A stretch of DNA of 64,000 bases from Bacillota bacterium (lineage in GTDB: Bacteria > Bacillota > Clostridia > Oscillospirales > Oscillospiraceae): contig JAEXCS010000008.1 in the NCBI GenBank assembly GCA_023402075.1, positions 1 to 64,000 on the forward strand. Direction: 5' to 3'. The notes beneath the pieces were generated by a model. The model saw only the letters and a list, made by a program, of their open reading frames with translations. It ran no database searches and had not been told where the DNA came from. Below, in pieces: positions 26,135 to 34,532 of the stretch; the first letter of the stretch is position 1; each line of letters begins with the position of its first letter. A program made the translations under genes and the position numbers.

Positions 26135-27328
26135 ATGAATTACAATAAAAAAACCGTCAGGGACGTGGACGTAAAGGGCAAAAAGGTTTTACTGCGGTGC
26201 GATTTTAATGTGCCGATGGATAAAGCCTCCGGCGCCATTACCAGCGACAAGCGCATTACGGCGGCACTGCCCACGATTCAATACCTGCTTGAAAACGGGG
26301 CGGCGGTCATCGCCTGTTCTCACATGGGAAAGCCCAAGGGCGAGCGGAAAATGGAACTGAGTCTGGCCCCCGTTGCAAAGCGGCTGGGGGAGCTTTTGGG
26401 TAAAGAAGGGGCTTTTGCTGTTGACACCGTGGGGCCTGATGCGAAGGCGAAGGCCGAAGCGCTGAAGCCCGGCGAAATCCTGCTTCTGGAAAACACCCGG
26501 TTTGAGCCGGGAGAGACGAAAAACGACCCGCAGCTTGCACAGGAGTTGGCTTCCATGGCAGAGCTGTATGTGTCCGATGCGTTTGGCTCTGTTCACCGGG
26601 CCCACGCTTCCACCGTGGGCGTGGCGGATTACCTGCCCGCCGTGTCCGGGTTCTTGGTGGCACGGGAGCTGGAGGTGATGGGGAAGGCGCTGGACGACCC
26701 CAAGCGGCCATTTGTAGCTGTTTTGGGCGGGGCAAAAGTCTCTGACAAAATCAACGTCATCGGAAACCTTTTGAACAAGGCCGACACCGTAATCATTGGC
26801 GGCGGCATGGCTTATACCTTTATAAAGGCACAGGGCGGCTCCATCGGAACATCCCTTCTGGAAGAAGATAAGCAGGCGCTGGCGCTTGAGACGCTGGCCG
26901 CTGCCCGTGAAAAGGGCGTGAAGCTTCTTCTGCCGGTGGATACGCTGGCGGCCAAGGCGTTTTCCGCCGATGCGCAGCCCATTGCCATGGACGTCACCGC
27001 TATTCCCGAAGATATGATGGGCCTTGATATCGGCCCAAAGACCGTAGAGCTGTTCTGCGGTGCGCTGAAGGGGGCGGGCACCGTTGTGTGGAACGGTCCC
27101 ATGGGCGTGTTTGAGTTTGACGCGTTTGCCGGCGGTACCCGCGCCATGGCGCGGGCAATTGCGGAAGGCGGCGCGGTAAGCATCGTGGGCGGCGGAGACA
27201 GCGCCGCAGCGGTGGAGCAGATGGGCTATGCCGACAAAATTACACATATCTCCACCGGAGGCGGAGCCTCTCTGGAATTTTTAGAGGGCAGAGAGCTGCC
27301 CGGCGTGGCCTGCTTGCAAGACAGATAA
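26135..27328 (+). CDS. pgk: Phosphoglycerate kinase
   Basis: Glycolytic kinase that forms ATP from 1,3-bisphosphoglycerate. The 397-residue protein has the hallmark RCDFNVPMD at the start, SHMGKPKGER, VSDAFGSVHRAHAS, the hinge and nucleotide site GGAKVSDKI, and GGGDSAAAVEQMG near the end. The start has GGGAGGATG 5 nt before it. The 3' neighbours are tpiA and gpmI, an order seen in many Firmicutes, but gap and eno are absent from the block. Confidence 0.97.
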   Translation: MNYNKKTVRDVDVKGKKVLLRCDFNVPMDKASGAITSDKRITAALPTIQYLLENGAAVIACSHMGKPKGERKMELSLAPVAKRLGELLGKEGAFAVDTVGPDAKAKAEALKPGEILLLENTRFEPGETKNDPQLAQELASMAELYVSDAFGSVHRAHASTVGVADYLPAVSGFLVARELEVMGKALDDPKRPFVAVLGGAKVSDKINVIGNLLNKADTVIIGGGMAYTFIKAQGGSIGTSLLEEDKQALALETLAAAREKGVKLLLPVDTLAAKAFSADAQPIAMDVTAIPEDMMGLDIGPKTVELFCGALKGAGTVVWNGPMGVFEFDAFAGGTRAMARAIAEGGAVSIVGGGDSAAAVEQMGYADKITHISTGGGASLEFLEGRELPGVACLQDR

Positions 27329-27455
27329 ATGCCTTGGCCCAAATTGCCCGGCCCGGATTTCTCCGGTTCCCAGTCAGCCTTCAAGCTGCCCTTTCCCGCC
27401 GGGCGTTTTCCACGCATATGGAATAACCGAAACATACAGAAAAGGAAGTATCGCT

Positions 27456-28229
27456 ATGAATCGTCGCTACCGTAAAACCGTAATCGCCGGCAACTGGAAA
27501 ATGAATATGACCGCCACCGAGACAAAGAAGTTTGCCGAGGAAATGAAGAAAATTATGCCCAGAGCCAAGTGGTGCGATACGCTGATCTGCGTCCCCGCCT
27601 GCAACATCTCCGCGGCCTCCCGGGCGTTTAAGGACCTGAGGATTTCCGTGGGTGCGGAAAATGTGTATTTCGAGGAAAAGGGTGCCTACACCGGGGAAAT
27701 TTCCGCCGCTATGCTGCGGGACTTGGGTGTGAAGTACGTGATTGTCGGCCACAGCGAGCGGCGGGAACGGTTTGGCGAGACGGACGCTGGTGTAAATAAA
27801 AAGGTTCATGCCGTGCTTGCCGAGGGCATGAGCCCCATTATCTGCGTGGGCGAAAGTTTGGAGCAGCGCGAGATGGGCGTGACAGGCGAGTGGGTGACCC
27901 TTCAGGTGAAAAGCGCACTGCACGGTGTCCCCGCCGACAAGCTGCGCCGGTGTATTGTGGCCTACGAGCCGATTTGGGCCATCGGCACCGGAAAAACCGC
28001 CACGGCGGAGCAGGCGGGCGAGGTGTGCGGGAATATCCGCGCCACCATCCGCGGGCTGTACGGGGCGCGGGTTGCCCGGTCCGTTACCATTCAGTACGGC
28101 GGATCCATGACCCCCCAGAACGCGGCGGAGTTGCTGGCCCAGCCCGACATCGACGGCGGATTGATCGGCGGCGCGTCCCTGAAGCCGGAGCAGTTTGTGG
28201 AGATTGTCAACGCAGCCAATCAGGATTGA
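27456..28229 (+). CDS. tpiA: Triosephosphate isomerase
   Basis: Interconverts the triose phosphates. The catalytic elements are all visible: the NWKMN start with Lys, His in IVGHSERR, the base Glu in AYEPIWAIGTGKTAT and the C-terminal QYGGSMTPQNAAELL. At 257 residues it is of normal size. It lies 127 nt after pgk and 112 nt before gpmI; these gaps hold GC-rich short inverted repeats but no promoter I can defend. Confidence 0.97.
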   Translation: MNRRYRKTVIAGNWKMNMTATETKKFAEEMKKIMPRAKWCDTLICVPACNISAASRAFKDLRISVGAENVYFEEKGAYTGEISAAMLRDLGVKYVIVGHSERRERFGETDAGVNKKVHAVLAEGMSPIICVGESLEQREMGVTGEWVTLQVKSALHGVPADKLRRCIVAYEPIWAIGTGKTATAEQAGEVCGNIRATIRGLYGARVARSVTIQYGGSMTPQNAAELLAQPDIDGGLIGGASLKPEQFVEIVNAANQD

Positions 28230-28341
28230 GCCGCACCGTGCATTTCTTTGCCGGAAATTTCCGGCGGGGAAGCGGGGCGCATCCCCCATGTGGCCGGGCC
28301 GGGGTCCGGAACCATCGGCTGAGTTAGAAAGAGGTACTTTT

Positions 28342-29859
28342 ATGAATAAAACTCCCACAACACTGATTATTATGGACGGCTACGGCCTGTCCGACAGTCA
28401 GCGGGGAAACGCGGTGCGGGCGGCGAAAACGCCCTGCCTCGATCAGTTTTTTAAGGAATTTCCCCATACCACTCTCTCCGCCTCCGGGCTGGACGTGGGT
28501 CTGCCCGCCGGGCAGATGGGCAACAGTGAGGTGGGCCACACCAATATTGGCGGCGGACGGGTGGTGTTTCAGGACCTGCCCCGGTTGAACAATGCCGTGG
28601 CCGACGGTTCGTTTTTTGAGAATGAAGCCTATCTTCACGCCATGAATGCCTGTGCAGAAAAGGGAACGTCCCTGCATCTGATGGGCCTTTTGTCCGATGG
28701 CGGTGTGCATTCCCACATCGATCATCTTTTTGCCCTTTTGAAGCTGGCGAAGGATCAAGGCCTTGAAAAGGTTTATATCCACGCGTTTTTGGATGGACGG
28801 GATACCTCGCCCCAGTCGGGCGCAGAGTTTGTGGCACGGACCGTGGAACAGTGCCGCCAGCTTGGCGTTGGAAAAATTGCCACCGTCATGGGCCGCTACT
28901 ATGCCATGGACCGTGACAAACGCTGGGATCGGCTGGAGCAGGCGTATGATGCCATGGTATACGGCGAGGGCGTGGAAACCAATCCCGACGCCGTGGCCGC
29001 AGTGCGTGACTCCTACGAAAAAGGCGTGACCGACGAATTTGTGGAGCCGGTGGTCTGCGACGAGGCGGGCACCGTGGGTGACAATGACAGCGTGATTTTC
29101 TTCAACTACCGCCCTGACCGGGCGCGGGAGCTGACCCGCGCACTGGTGGATCCTGCGTTTGACGGCTTTACCCACCAGTATTTCCCCCTGACCTTTGTTT
29201 GCACCACGGAGTATGACGCTTCCATGCCCAACGTGGCGGTGGCGTTTCCCCGGCTGAGCGTGCGCAATGGACTGGGAGAGTATCTCAGCACGCTGGGGAT
29301 GACGCAGCTTCGCATCGCGGAGACGGAGAAATATGCCCATGTGACCTTCTTTTTCAACGGCGGAACCGAAACGGTGTTTCCCGGCGAGGATCGGGTGCTG
29401 GTGGCATCGCCGAAGGTGCCCACCTATGACCTTCAACCGGAGATGAGCGCAGCAGAGGTTTGTGAGAAGTGCGTGGAGCGTATTGAGTCCGGGGCGTACG
29501 ACGTGATTGTTCTGAACTTTGCCAACTGCGACATGGTGGGCCACACCGGGATACTTGACGCGGCGGTGAAGGCCGTGGAGACTGTGGACGAATGCGTGGG
29601 CAGGGTGGTGAACGCCACGCTGAAAATGGGCGGCATCGCCATGATTACTGCCGACCACGGCAACGCCGAGGAGCTGGAACAGCCGGACGGCAGTCCCTTC
29701 ACGGCCCACACCACCAATCCGGTTCCCTTTATTCTCTGCGGCGCGGGCAGCGAGCTGCGCCGCGGCGGGAAGCTGGCGGACATTGCACCAACAATTCTGG
29801 ATGTGATGGGCCTTGCCTGCCCCGAGGAAATGACGGGCGAGACGCTGATTATAAAATAA
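28342..29859 (+). CDS. gpmI: 2,3-bisphosphoglycerate-independent phosphoglycerate mutase
   Basis: A metal-dependent enzyme (alkaline phosphatase superfamily) that converts 3- to 2-phosphoglycerate. The 505 residues begin with the metal-binding IIMDGYGL and contain the phosphoserine loop GLPAGQMGNSEVGH, DGRDTSP, the block FFNYRPDRARE and the C-terminal ITADHGNAE with metal ligands. The ATG at 28342 with GAAAGAGG is chosen over a longer frame that would overlap tpiA. Family length is about 510. Terminated by the hairpin just downstream. Confidence 0.97.
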   Translation: MNKTPTTLIIMDGYGLSDSQRGNAVRAAKTPCLDQFFKEFPHTTLSASGLDVGLPAGQMGNSEVGHTNIGGGRVVFQDLPRLNNAVADGSFFENEAYLHAMNACAEKGTSLHLMGLLSDGGVHSHIDHLFALLKLAKDQGLEKVYIHAFLDGRDTSPQSGAEFVARTVEQCRQLGVGKIATVMGRYYAMDRDKRWDRLEQAYDAMVYGEGVETNPDAVAAVRDSYEKGVTDEFVEPVVCDEAGTVGDNDSVIFFNYRPDRARELTRALVDPAFDGFTHQYFPLTFVCTTEYDASMPNVAVAFPRLSVRNGLGEYLSTLGMTQLRIAETEKYAHVTFFFNGGTETVFPGEDRVLVASPKVPTYDLQPEMSAAEVCEKCVERIESGAYDVIVLNFANCDMVGHTGILDAAVKAVETVDECVGRVVNATLKMGGIAMITADHGNAEELEQPDGSPFTAHTTNPVPFILCGAGSELRRGGKLADIAPTILDVMGLACPEEMTGETLIIK

Positions 29860-29883
29860 CGCACGTGTATAATTAAGACAGCA

Positions 29884-29921
29884 AGCTGCCCGGACGCAAA
29901 AATATTTGCGCCCGGGCAGTT
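29884..29921 (+). terminator. Terminator after gpmI
   Basis: CTGCCCGG and CCGGGCAG arms, extended by an inner CGCAAA/TTTGCG helix, just after the gpmI stop, followed by TTATGTATAGTTTTTCC. Confidence 0.75.
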
Positions 29922-29983
29922 ATGTATAGTTTTTCCTTTCCTTGGACATACTGCGGGTAAACCAATGGAAAGGACGGTTTTCT

Positions 29984-30712
29984 ATGAACAGACCCAATAT
30001 GCCAAAAACGGTGCTGGGTGGAGCGGGCTTCTACATAGTCCTGCTCCTGAGCCTGGCGATTGTGGGAGCTTCGGGCTATGCGATTTTGTTCCATGGCGGC
30101 GGAAGCGCGGCAAAGGTGGACCCAAACGCATCTACCGCCGCCCCGGACGCAGATCTCTTTGACGATTTGGACCCCAACGGTCCGTCGCTGGAGATTCTGG
30201 AGCCGGAGACGCTGAAAGTGCCGGATCAGGGTGTTTCGGTGCAGGCGCCTGTGCAGATGCCTGCGGTGGAGGTGGACGACACGCCGGTGACGCCCACCGC
30301 TCCCAGTCTCATTGTCTGGCCCCTGCGGGGTGCGGTGGTGTCGGCCTTCAGTGTGGATGCACTGCGCTATGACGAAACCATGGGCGACTGGCGAACCCAC
30401 GCGGGTGTGGATTTGGCCGCCGAGGTGGGAACGCAGGTGATGGCCGCAAGTGCCGGAAAAGTAACCTCTGTGGAGGACAATCCTCTGATGGGAACCACTG
30501 TGGTCATTGAGCACGACGGGGGCTACGTGACCACCTATGCCAATTTGCAGACTGTCCCCGCCGTCAAGGCCGGAGATACGGTTACCGCCGGACAGATTAT
30601 CGGAGCGGTGGGCTCCACCGCCCTTGCGGAAGCTGCTCTGCCGTCTCACCTGCACTTTGCCGTGGAAAAAGACGGAGACGCAATAGACCCCCAGTCATTT
30701 TTAAAGAACTGA
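29984..30712 (+). CDS. spoIIQ: SpoIIQ-like M23 (LytM) membrane-anchored endopeptidase
   Basis: A 242-residue protein with a short cytoplasmic N-terminus, one membrane helix (about residues 12-36), a Pro/Asp/Val-rich spacer and a C-terminal M23 LytM domain (about 108-240). The zinc ligands are intact: His139 and Asp143 (RTHAGVD) and His224 in HLHF. This matches SpoIIQ of clostridia, which unlike the Bacillus protein keeps the active site and joins SpoIIIAH in the channel between mother cell and forespore. A generic LytM hydrolase is the alternative. The ATG at 29984 with AAAGGACGG is chosen over an upstream frame. Confidence 0.78.
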   Translation: MNRPNMPKTVLGGAGFYIVLLLSLAIVGASGYAILFHGGGSAAKVDPNASTAAPDADLFDDLDPNGPSLEILEPETLKVPDQGVSVQAPVQMPAVEVDDTPVTPTAPSLIVWPLRGAVVSAFSVDALRYDETMGDWRTHAGVDLAAEVGTQVMAASAGKVTSVEDNPLMGTTVVIEHDGGYVTTYANLQTVPAVKAGDTVTAGQIIGAVGSTALAEAALPSHLHFAVEKDGDAIDPQSFLKN

Positions 30713-30746
30713 AAAAAGGCGCGCCGATTTTCGGCGCGCCTTTTTG
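30712..30746. terminator. Bidirectional terminator
   Basis: AAAAAAGGCGCGCCGA, 4-nt loop, TCGGCGCGCCTTTTTG lies between the convergent SpoIIQ-like and MATE genes and can serve both. Confidence 0.9.
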
Positions 30747-30750
30747 TGTT

Positions 30751-32130
30751 TCATACCGGCTTGTCCGGAAGAACCTGAATGTGCTTGTGATAAGTCCAGC
30801 GGAAAAACGCAATGGAGAGAACGAAGGCCACGCTCTCGGCGATGGGAAAGGCCCACCAGATCAGCTCCAGGTCTCCTTGAAGACTCAGAAACCATGCCGC
30901 AGGCAGCAGCAGGATGAGCTGGCGGGTGAGGGAAACGAGCATGCTAAGAAAGCTGTTGCCAAGAGCCTGAAATATTCCGCTGCAAGCGATACCCACAGCG
31001 GCCGAGGGAAAGGTAAGGCTGATAATCCGCAGCGCAGGCGCGCCGATTGCCAGCATTTCCTCCGACGCATCGAACAGGCCCAGCAGCTCTTTTGGAAACA
31101 GCCAGAACAGCAGCGTTCCCACCGCCATGATACACGCCGCCGTGGCAAGGCTTATCTTAAACGTCCGCAGAATGCGGTGCTTGTTTTGCGCGCCGTAGTT
31201 ATAGGCCACAATGGGAATCATACCGTTATTCAGGCCGAACACAGGCATAAAAATGAAGCTTTGAAGTTTGAAATACGCGCCGAATACCGAGGCGGCTGTC
31301 GTGGTAAAGGGAATCAGAATACGATTCATACCGTATACCATGACGGAGCCGATGGCCTGCATAATGATGGAGGGCACGCCGATGAGGTAGATGTCCCGGA
31401 TCAAAGCGCCGCTGGGGCGAAAGCCTTTAAACCGCAGAGGAACCTCCGGATTTTTTGTCAGGCAGAAGAACAGGGACAGCGACATCCCGCACAACTGGCC
31501 GATAATCGTGGCCACTGCCGCTCCGGTTACGCCCATCCGGGGCGCGCCAAGCAGGCCAAAAATCAGAATGGGGTCCAGAATAATGTTGACGATGGCCCCC
31601 AGTCCCTGAGTGAACATGGTGTAAAGCGTGCGGCCTGTGGACTGGAGCAGGCGCTCAAAGGTGATGCCGAAAAACAGGCTGAAGGACGCGCAGGCACAGA
31701 TGGTAAGATAGGAAATTCCGCCGGCGACAATTTCTTCCACGTCGGTCTGGGACCTGAAAAAGGGTGCGGAGCCAAAGGCCCCGACGAAAATGAACAGGAG
31801 AGAACTCAACGCCGCCAGAAACACGCCGTTCAGCGCCACCTTTTGCACCCGTTTTAAATCTCCCGCGCCCAGCGCCCGGCTCAACAGAGCGTTGATGCCC
31901 ACGGCTGTGCCGGTGGACACGGCAATCATCAGTATCTGAACCGGAAAGGCCAGAGATACAGCGGTAAAGGCATTTTCTGACACGCGGGCCACAAAAAAGG
32001 CGTCCACCACATTGTACAGCGCCTGCACCAGCATTGAAATCATCATGGGCAGGGACATGTTAAATACCAGTTTACCTACGGGCATAACGCCCATTTTGTT
32101 CTCGGCGGGTTTTTGCATATTTTCTTCCAT
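30751..32130 (-). CDS. MATE-family multidrug/metabolite efflux protein
   Basis: A 12-helix Na+- or H+-driven antiporter of 459 residues. It shows the family repeat pattern in both halves, such as LPMMISMLVQALYNVVDAFFVARVSENAFTAVSLAFP in the first helices, and pseudo-symmetrical GVPSIIMQAIGSVMVYGMNRIL and GLNNGMIPIVAYNYGAQNKHR in the second half. The ATG at 32130 is chosen because GGAGAAAGAG precedes it; the longer upstream frame has no site. It follows prfB by about 200 nt. Substrate unknown. Confidence 0.93.
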   Translation of the reverse strand: MEENMQKPAENKMGVMPVGKLVFNMSLPMMISMLVQALYNVVDAFFVARVSENAFTAVSLAFPVQILMIAVSTGTAVGINALLSRALGAGDLKRVQKVALNGVFLAALSSLLFIFVGAFGSAPFFRSQTDVEEIVAGGISYLTICACASFSLFFGITFERLLQSTGRTLYTMFTQGLGAIVNIILDPILIFGLLGAPRMGVTGAAVATIIGQLCGMSLSLFFCLTKNPEVPLRFKGFRPSGALIRDIYLIGVPSIIMQAIGSVMVYGMNRILIPFTTTAASVFGAYFKLQSFIFMPVFGLNNGMIPIVAYNYGAQNKHRILRTFKISLATAACIMAVGTLLFWLFPKELLGLFDASEEMLAIGAPALRIISLTFPSAAVGIACSGIFQALGNSFLSMLVSLTRQLILLLPAAWFLSLQGDLELIWWAFPIAESVAFVLSIAFFRWTYHKHIQVLPDKPV

Positions 32131-32195
32131 AAATACTCTCTTTCTCCATGTTAAAAAAGCCACCCACAGGGGCGGCCCGCCCGGGCCGGGGGGGC

Positions 32196-32257
32196 GTAGA
32201 GCGGCGGCTGGGCAGACCGCCGCTCTACGGAAAACGGCGCGGCTATCAGCCGCGCCG
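32196..32257 (-). terminator. Two hairpins between prfB and the MATE gene
   Basis: GTAGAGCGGCGG ... CCGCCGCTCTAC (32196-32228) and CGGCGCGGCT ... AGCCGCGCCG (32235-32257). The second is followed on minus by TTTTCC and looks like the prfB terminator; the first may be a leader or attenuator element of the MATE gene. Confidence 0.6.
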
Positions 32258-32337
32258 CAAACTGCGCAAATGCATTCAATTAAAAAACGGAATCCAGCAC
32301 AGACGAAAGGCAACGCTTCCGGTGCGGGGCCGTGTTC

Positions 32338-33462
32338 TTATTTTTTCAGCTCACCGGTGGCGGATGCGGTGAGATAGGCGTTGATAAACCCATCGATGTC
32401 GCCGTCCATCACCGCGCTGATATTGCTTGTCTCAAAGCCTGTGCGGGTGTCTTTGGCCATGGTGTAGGGCATGAAGACATAGGAACGGATTTGACTGCCC
32501 CACTCAATTTTCATCTGCACGCCCTTGATGTCCGAAATCTTCTCGGCGTGCTGCTGGGCTTTCAGCTCCAAAAGCTTTCCCCGCAGCATTTTCATGCAGT
32601 TGTCTTTATTCTGAAACTGGCTGCGCTCCGTCTGGCAGGAGACAACAACCCCCGTGGGCAGGTGAATCAGCCGCACGGCAGAGGAGGTTTTGTTGATGTG
32701 CTGTCCGCCTGCGCCGGAGGCACGGTAGACCTGCATCTCAATATCCTCGGGCCGAATTTCCACTTCCGCGTCGTCGGGGAGGTCGGGCATGACCTCCAGC
32801 GCGGCAAAGGAGGTTTGACGGCGGGCATTTGCGTCAAAGGGGGAAACCCGCACCAGTCGGTGCACGCCATGCTCGCTTTTCAAAAAGCCGTAGGCATTTT
32901 CACCCTCAATGGAGATAGTGGCGGATTTAATGCCCGCCTCCTCGCCGTCCTCAAAGTCCAGAATCTGATACTTAAAGTCGTGGCGCTCTGCCCAGCGGGT
33001 ATACATCCGATAGAGCATTCCGGTCCAGTCCTGCGCCTCGGTGCCGCCCGCGCCGGAATGGAAGGACAAAATGGCGCTGCAATTGTCATACTCGCCGGAG
33101 AGGAGGGTGGAAAGACGCTGCTCGGAAATTTCCTCCTCCAGCTTGGCAAAGCCTGCCTTCAGCTCCTCCAGAAGGGATGCGTCATCTTCCTCCTGTCCCA
33201 TTTCGCACAGGGTTTTCAAATCCTCTAGCTCGCCCACCATTTTCTCATACCGGCCCAGCTTGCTTTGCAGGCGCTTAAGCTGCTGCTGCACCTTCTGCGA
33301 GCGCTCTAAGTCGTTCCAAAACTCCGGCTCGCCGGTCTGGGCCTCCAAACTTTCGGCCTCCCGTCTGGCGGAATCGATATCCAGCGCCGCGCCCAGCTTT
33401 ACAAGCTCTGGTCCAAGAGCACTCAGCCGCTGCTTATATTCGTCATATTCGATCAAAGCCAT
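32338..33462 (-). CDS. prfB: Peptide chain release factor 2
   Basis: Recognises UGA and UAA and triggers peptide release. The 374 residues form domain 1 coiled coil (1-110), the anticodon-like recognition region and the GGQ loop (GAGGQHINKTSSAVRL). The reading frame is continuous from the ATG: no in-frame UGA near codon 25 and no Shine-Dalgarno-like slip site are seen, so the usual programmed frameshift that autoregulates RF2 is absent. The start is followed by ALIEYDEYKQRL. A TTTACA-17-TATAAT promoter lies 40 nt upstream. Confidence 0.96.
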   Translation of the reverse strand: MALIEYDEYKQRLSALGPELVKLGAALDIDSARREAESLEAQTGEPEFWNDLERSQKVQQQLKRLQSKLGRYEKMVGELEDLKTLCEMGQEEDDASLLEELKAGFAKLEEEISEQRLSTLLSGEYDNCSAILSFHSGAGGTEAQDWTGMLYRMYTRWAERHDFKYQILDFEDGEEAGIKSATISIEGENAYGFLKSEHGVHRLVRVSPFDANARRQTSFAALEVMPDLPDDAEVEIRPEDIEMQVYRASGAGGQHINKTSSAVRLIHLPTGVVVSCQTERSQFQNKDNCMKMLRGKLLELKAQQHAEKISDIKGVQMKIEWGSQIRSYVFMPYTMAKDTRTGFETSNISAVMDGDIDGFINAYLTASATGELKK

Positions 33463-33500
33463 GATTGATTCTCCATTTCGCGTATTTCATCAGCCAAAAC

Positions 33501-33529
33501 ATTATATAGGAGTTTTCCCCGTTTGTAAA
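33501..33529 (-). promoter_or_regulatory. prfB promoter
   Basis: On minus, TTTACA (33529-33524), 17 nt, TATAAT (33506-33501). Confidence 0.75.
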
Positions 33530-33534
33530 GGAAA

Positions 33535-33570
33535 ACAGCGGCGGAATCGTCACAATTCCACCGCCGCTGT
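33535..33570 (-). terminator. Terminator of the XRE regulator
   Basis: ACAGCGGCGG ... CCGCCGCTGT followed on minus by TTTTCCTTT, just after the regulator stop codon. Confidence 0.75.
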
Positions 33571-33588
33571 CCTTACGCCGCCGTGTCG

Positions 33589-33807
33589 CTATCGTGTGTC
33601 TTTTTTGTTGGAGGTCCGCCCCAAAATGTAATCAACGCTTACATCGTAAAAATCGGCCAGCGAGCACAAAACATGCGGCGGAATCATTCGCTGTCCGCTT
33701 TCATAATAGGCATAAGTACGCTGGGGAATATTGATGGCCTTGCCGACTTTCTCCTGTGTGAGGTCCGCGTCCTCCCGCAGACTTCGTATTCTGTCATATC
33801 GCTCCAT
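33589..33807 (-). CDS. XRE/Cro-type HTH transcriptional regulator
   Basis: A small DNA-binding protein (72 residues from MERYDRIR) with an HTH_3 domain occupying almost all of it: RSLREDADLTQEKVGKAINIPQRTYAYYESGQRMIPPHVLCSLADFY and a short basic tail. Such proteins, common in clostridial genomes, repress their own divergent promoters. The start is uncertain between 33819 and 33807 as no clear ribosome site precedes either. The 15-bp palindrome 33834-33848 overlaps its promoter region and is probably its operator. Confidence 0.85.
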   Translation of the reverse strand: MERYDRIRSLREDADLTQEKVGKAINIPQRTYAYYESGQRMIPPHVLCSLADFYDVSVDYILGRTSNKKDTR

Positions 33808-33833
33808 GTTAATCACCATGTCCAGTATAGCTT

Positions 33834-33873
33834 AGAACAATTTGTTCTATTGATTTTTTGAATGTTTTGTTCT
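33834..33873. promoter_or_regulatory. Operator and divergent promoters of the XRE divergon
   Basis: Palindrome AGAACAATTTGTTCT (33834-33848) and another half-site TTGTTCT (33867-33873). The plus promoter TTGAAT (33858-33863), 16 nt, TATAAA (33880-33885) lies between the half-site and the start of the small gene. Confidence 0.6.
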
Positions 33874-33901
33874 AAACTATATAAAACTGGGAGGTGTGTG
33901 T

Positions 33902-34075
33902 ATGCCGGACTACAAAGAACTGTATTTAAAAATGTTCCGGGCTTCTGAGGAGGCCGTCAATCGTTTGATTGCCGCACAGCAGGAATGCGAGGAGCTGTAC
34001 CTCATCCAAGAAGAACGGGAAGGAACGATGGAGCCCCCGACGCCGGGAAAAGCGAGAAGCGCGGAGGCGGAATAG
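33902..34075 (+). CDS. 57-residue protein divergent from the XRE regulator
   Basis: Starts MPDYKELYLKMFRAS and is mostly helical with an acidic, Pro-containing tail. It has a GGGAGG site 8 nt before the ATG. Short proteins of this form (DYKxLYxxMF...) are common beside XRE regulators in clostridial mobile elements and regulators; function is unknown. A terminator follows at 34111-34132. Confidence 0.7.
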   Translation: MPDYKELYLKMFRASEEAVNRLIAAQQECEELYLIQEEREGTMEPPTPGKARSAEAE

Positions 34076-34110
34076 TTCCGCATCCGCGCCCTGCTGTCTG
34101 CGCAAAATCA

Positions 34111-34139
34111 GCGGCCCGATGAAACGGGCCGCGTGAATT
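34111..34139 (+). terminator. Terminator of the 57-residue gene
   Basis: GCGGCCCG, 6-nt loop, CGGGCCGC, then GTGAATTTTTT. Confidence 0.75.
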
Positions 34140-34411
34140 TTTTCACCTCAATCATGGACTGCGTACCCAGCAGCGCAAGTCCGCCCATTATAGATTGCCG
34201 CGCCGGAGGCGACCGGCAGTCATTCAATTCGCACCGCATTCCCCTGAGAGCCGTACGGCGGTATCTAGCGGTATTGGCAGTCCGCAGGATTTTACATTAC
34301 TACAATCGTTTTTTACAAAAAACGCTATAGCTATAATAGTATCACAGTATACCGCAAAAGTTTCCGTAAGTCTACCGAAAATAAGCCGGTTTGATTTCCT
34401 TTTTCAGATCC

Positions 34412-34463
34412 GGAACACTTGCAGCCCCCAGAATCAACGGATTCCGGGGGCTGCAAGTGTTCC
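34412..34463. repeat. 18-bp hairpin near the end of the glycosyltransferase gene
   Basis: Arms 34412-34429 and 34446-34463 are complementary (GGAACACTTGCAGCCCCC type) with a 16-nt loop. It lies 70-120 nt past the stop of the glycosyltransferase on minus and may be a terminator, although it lacks a T-tract. The stretch 34133-34411 shows no gene. Confidence 0.5.
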
Positions 34464-34532
34464 TGATGTTTATGGGGCCTTCAAAGGAAAACAAACGGCC
34501 TGTTTGTTACACGCTCTGAAGGAGAAAACAGG

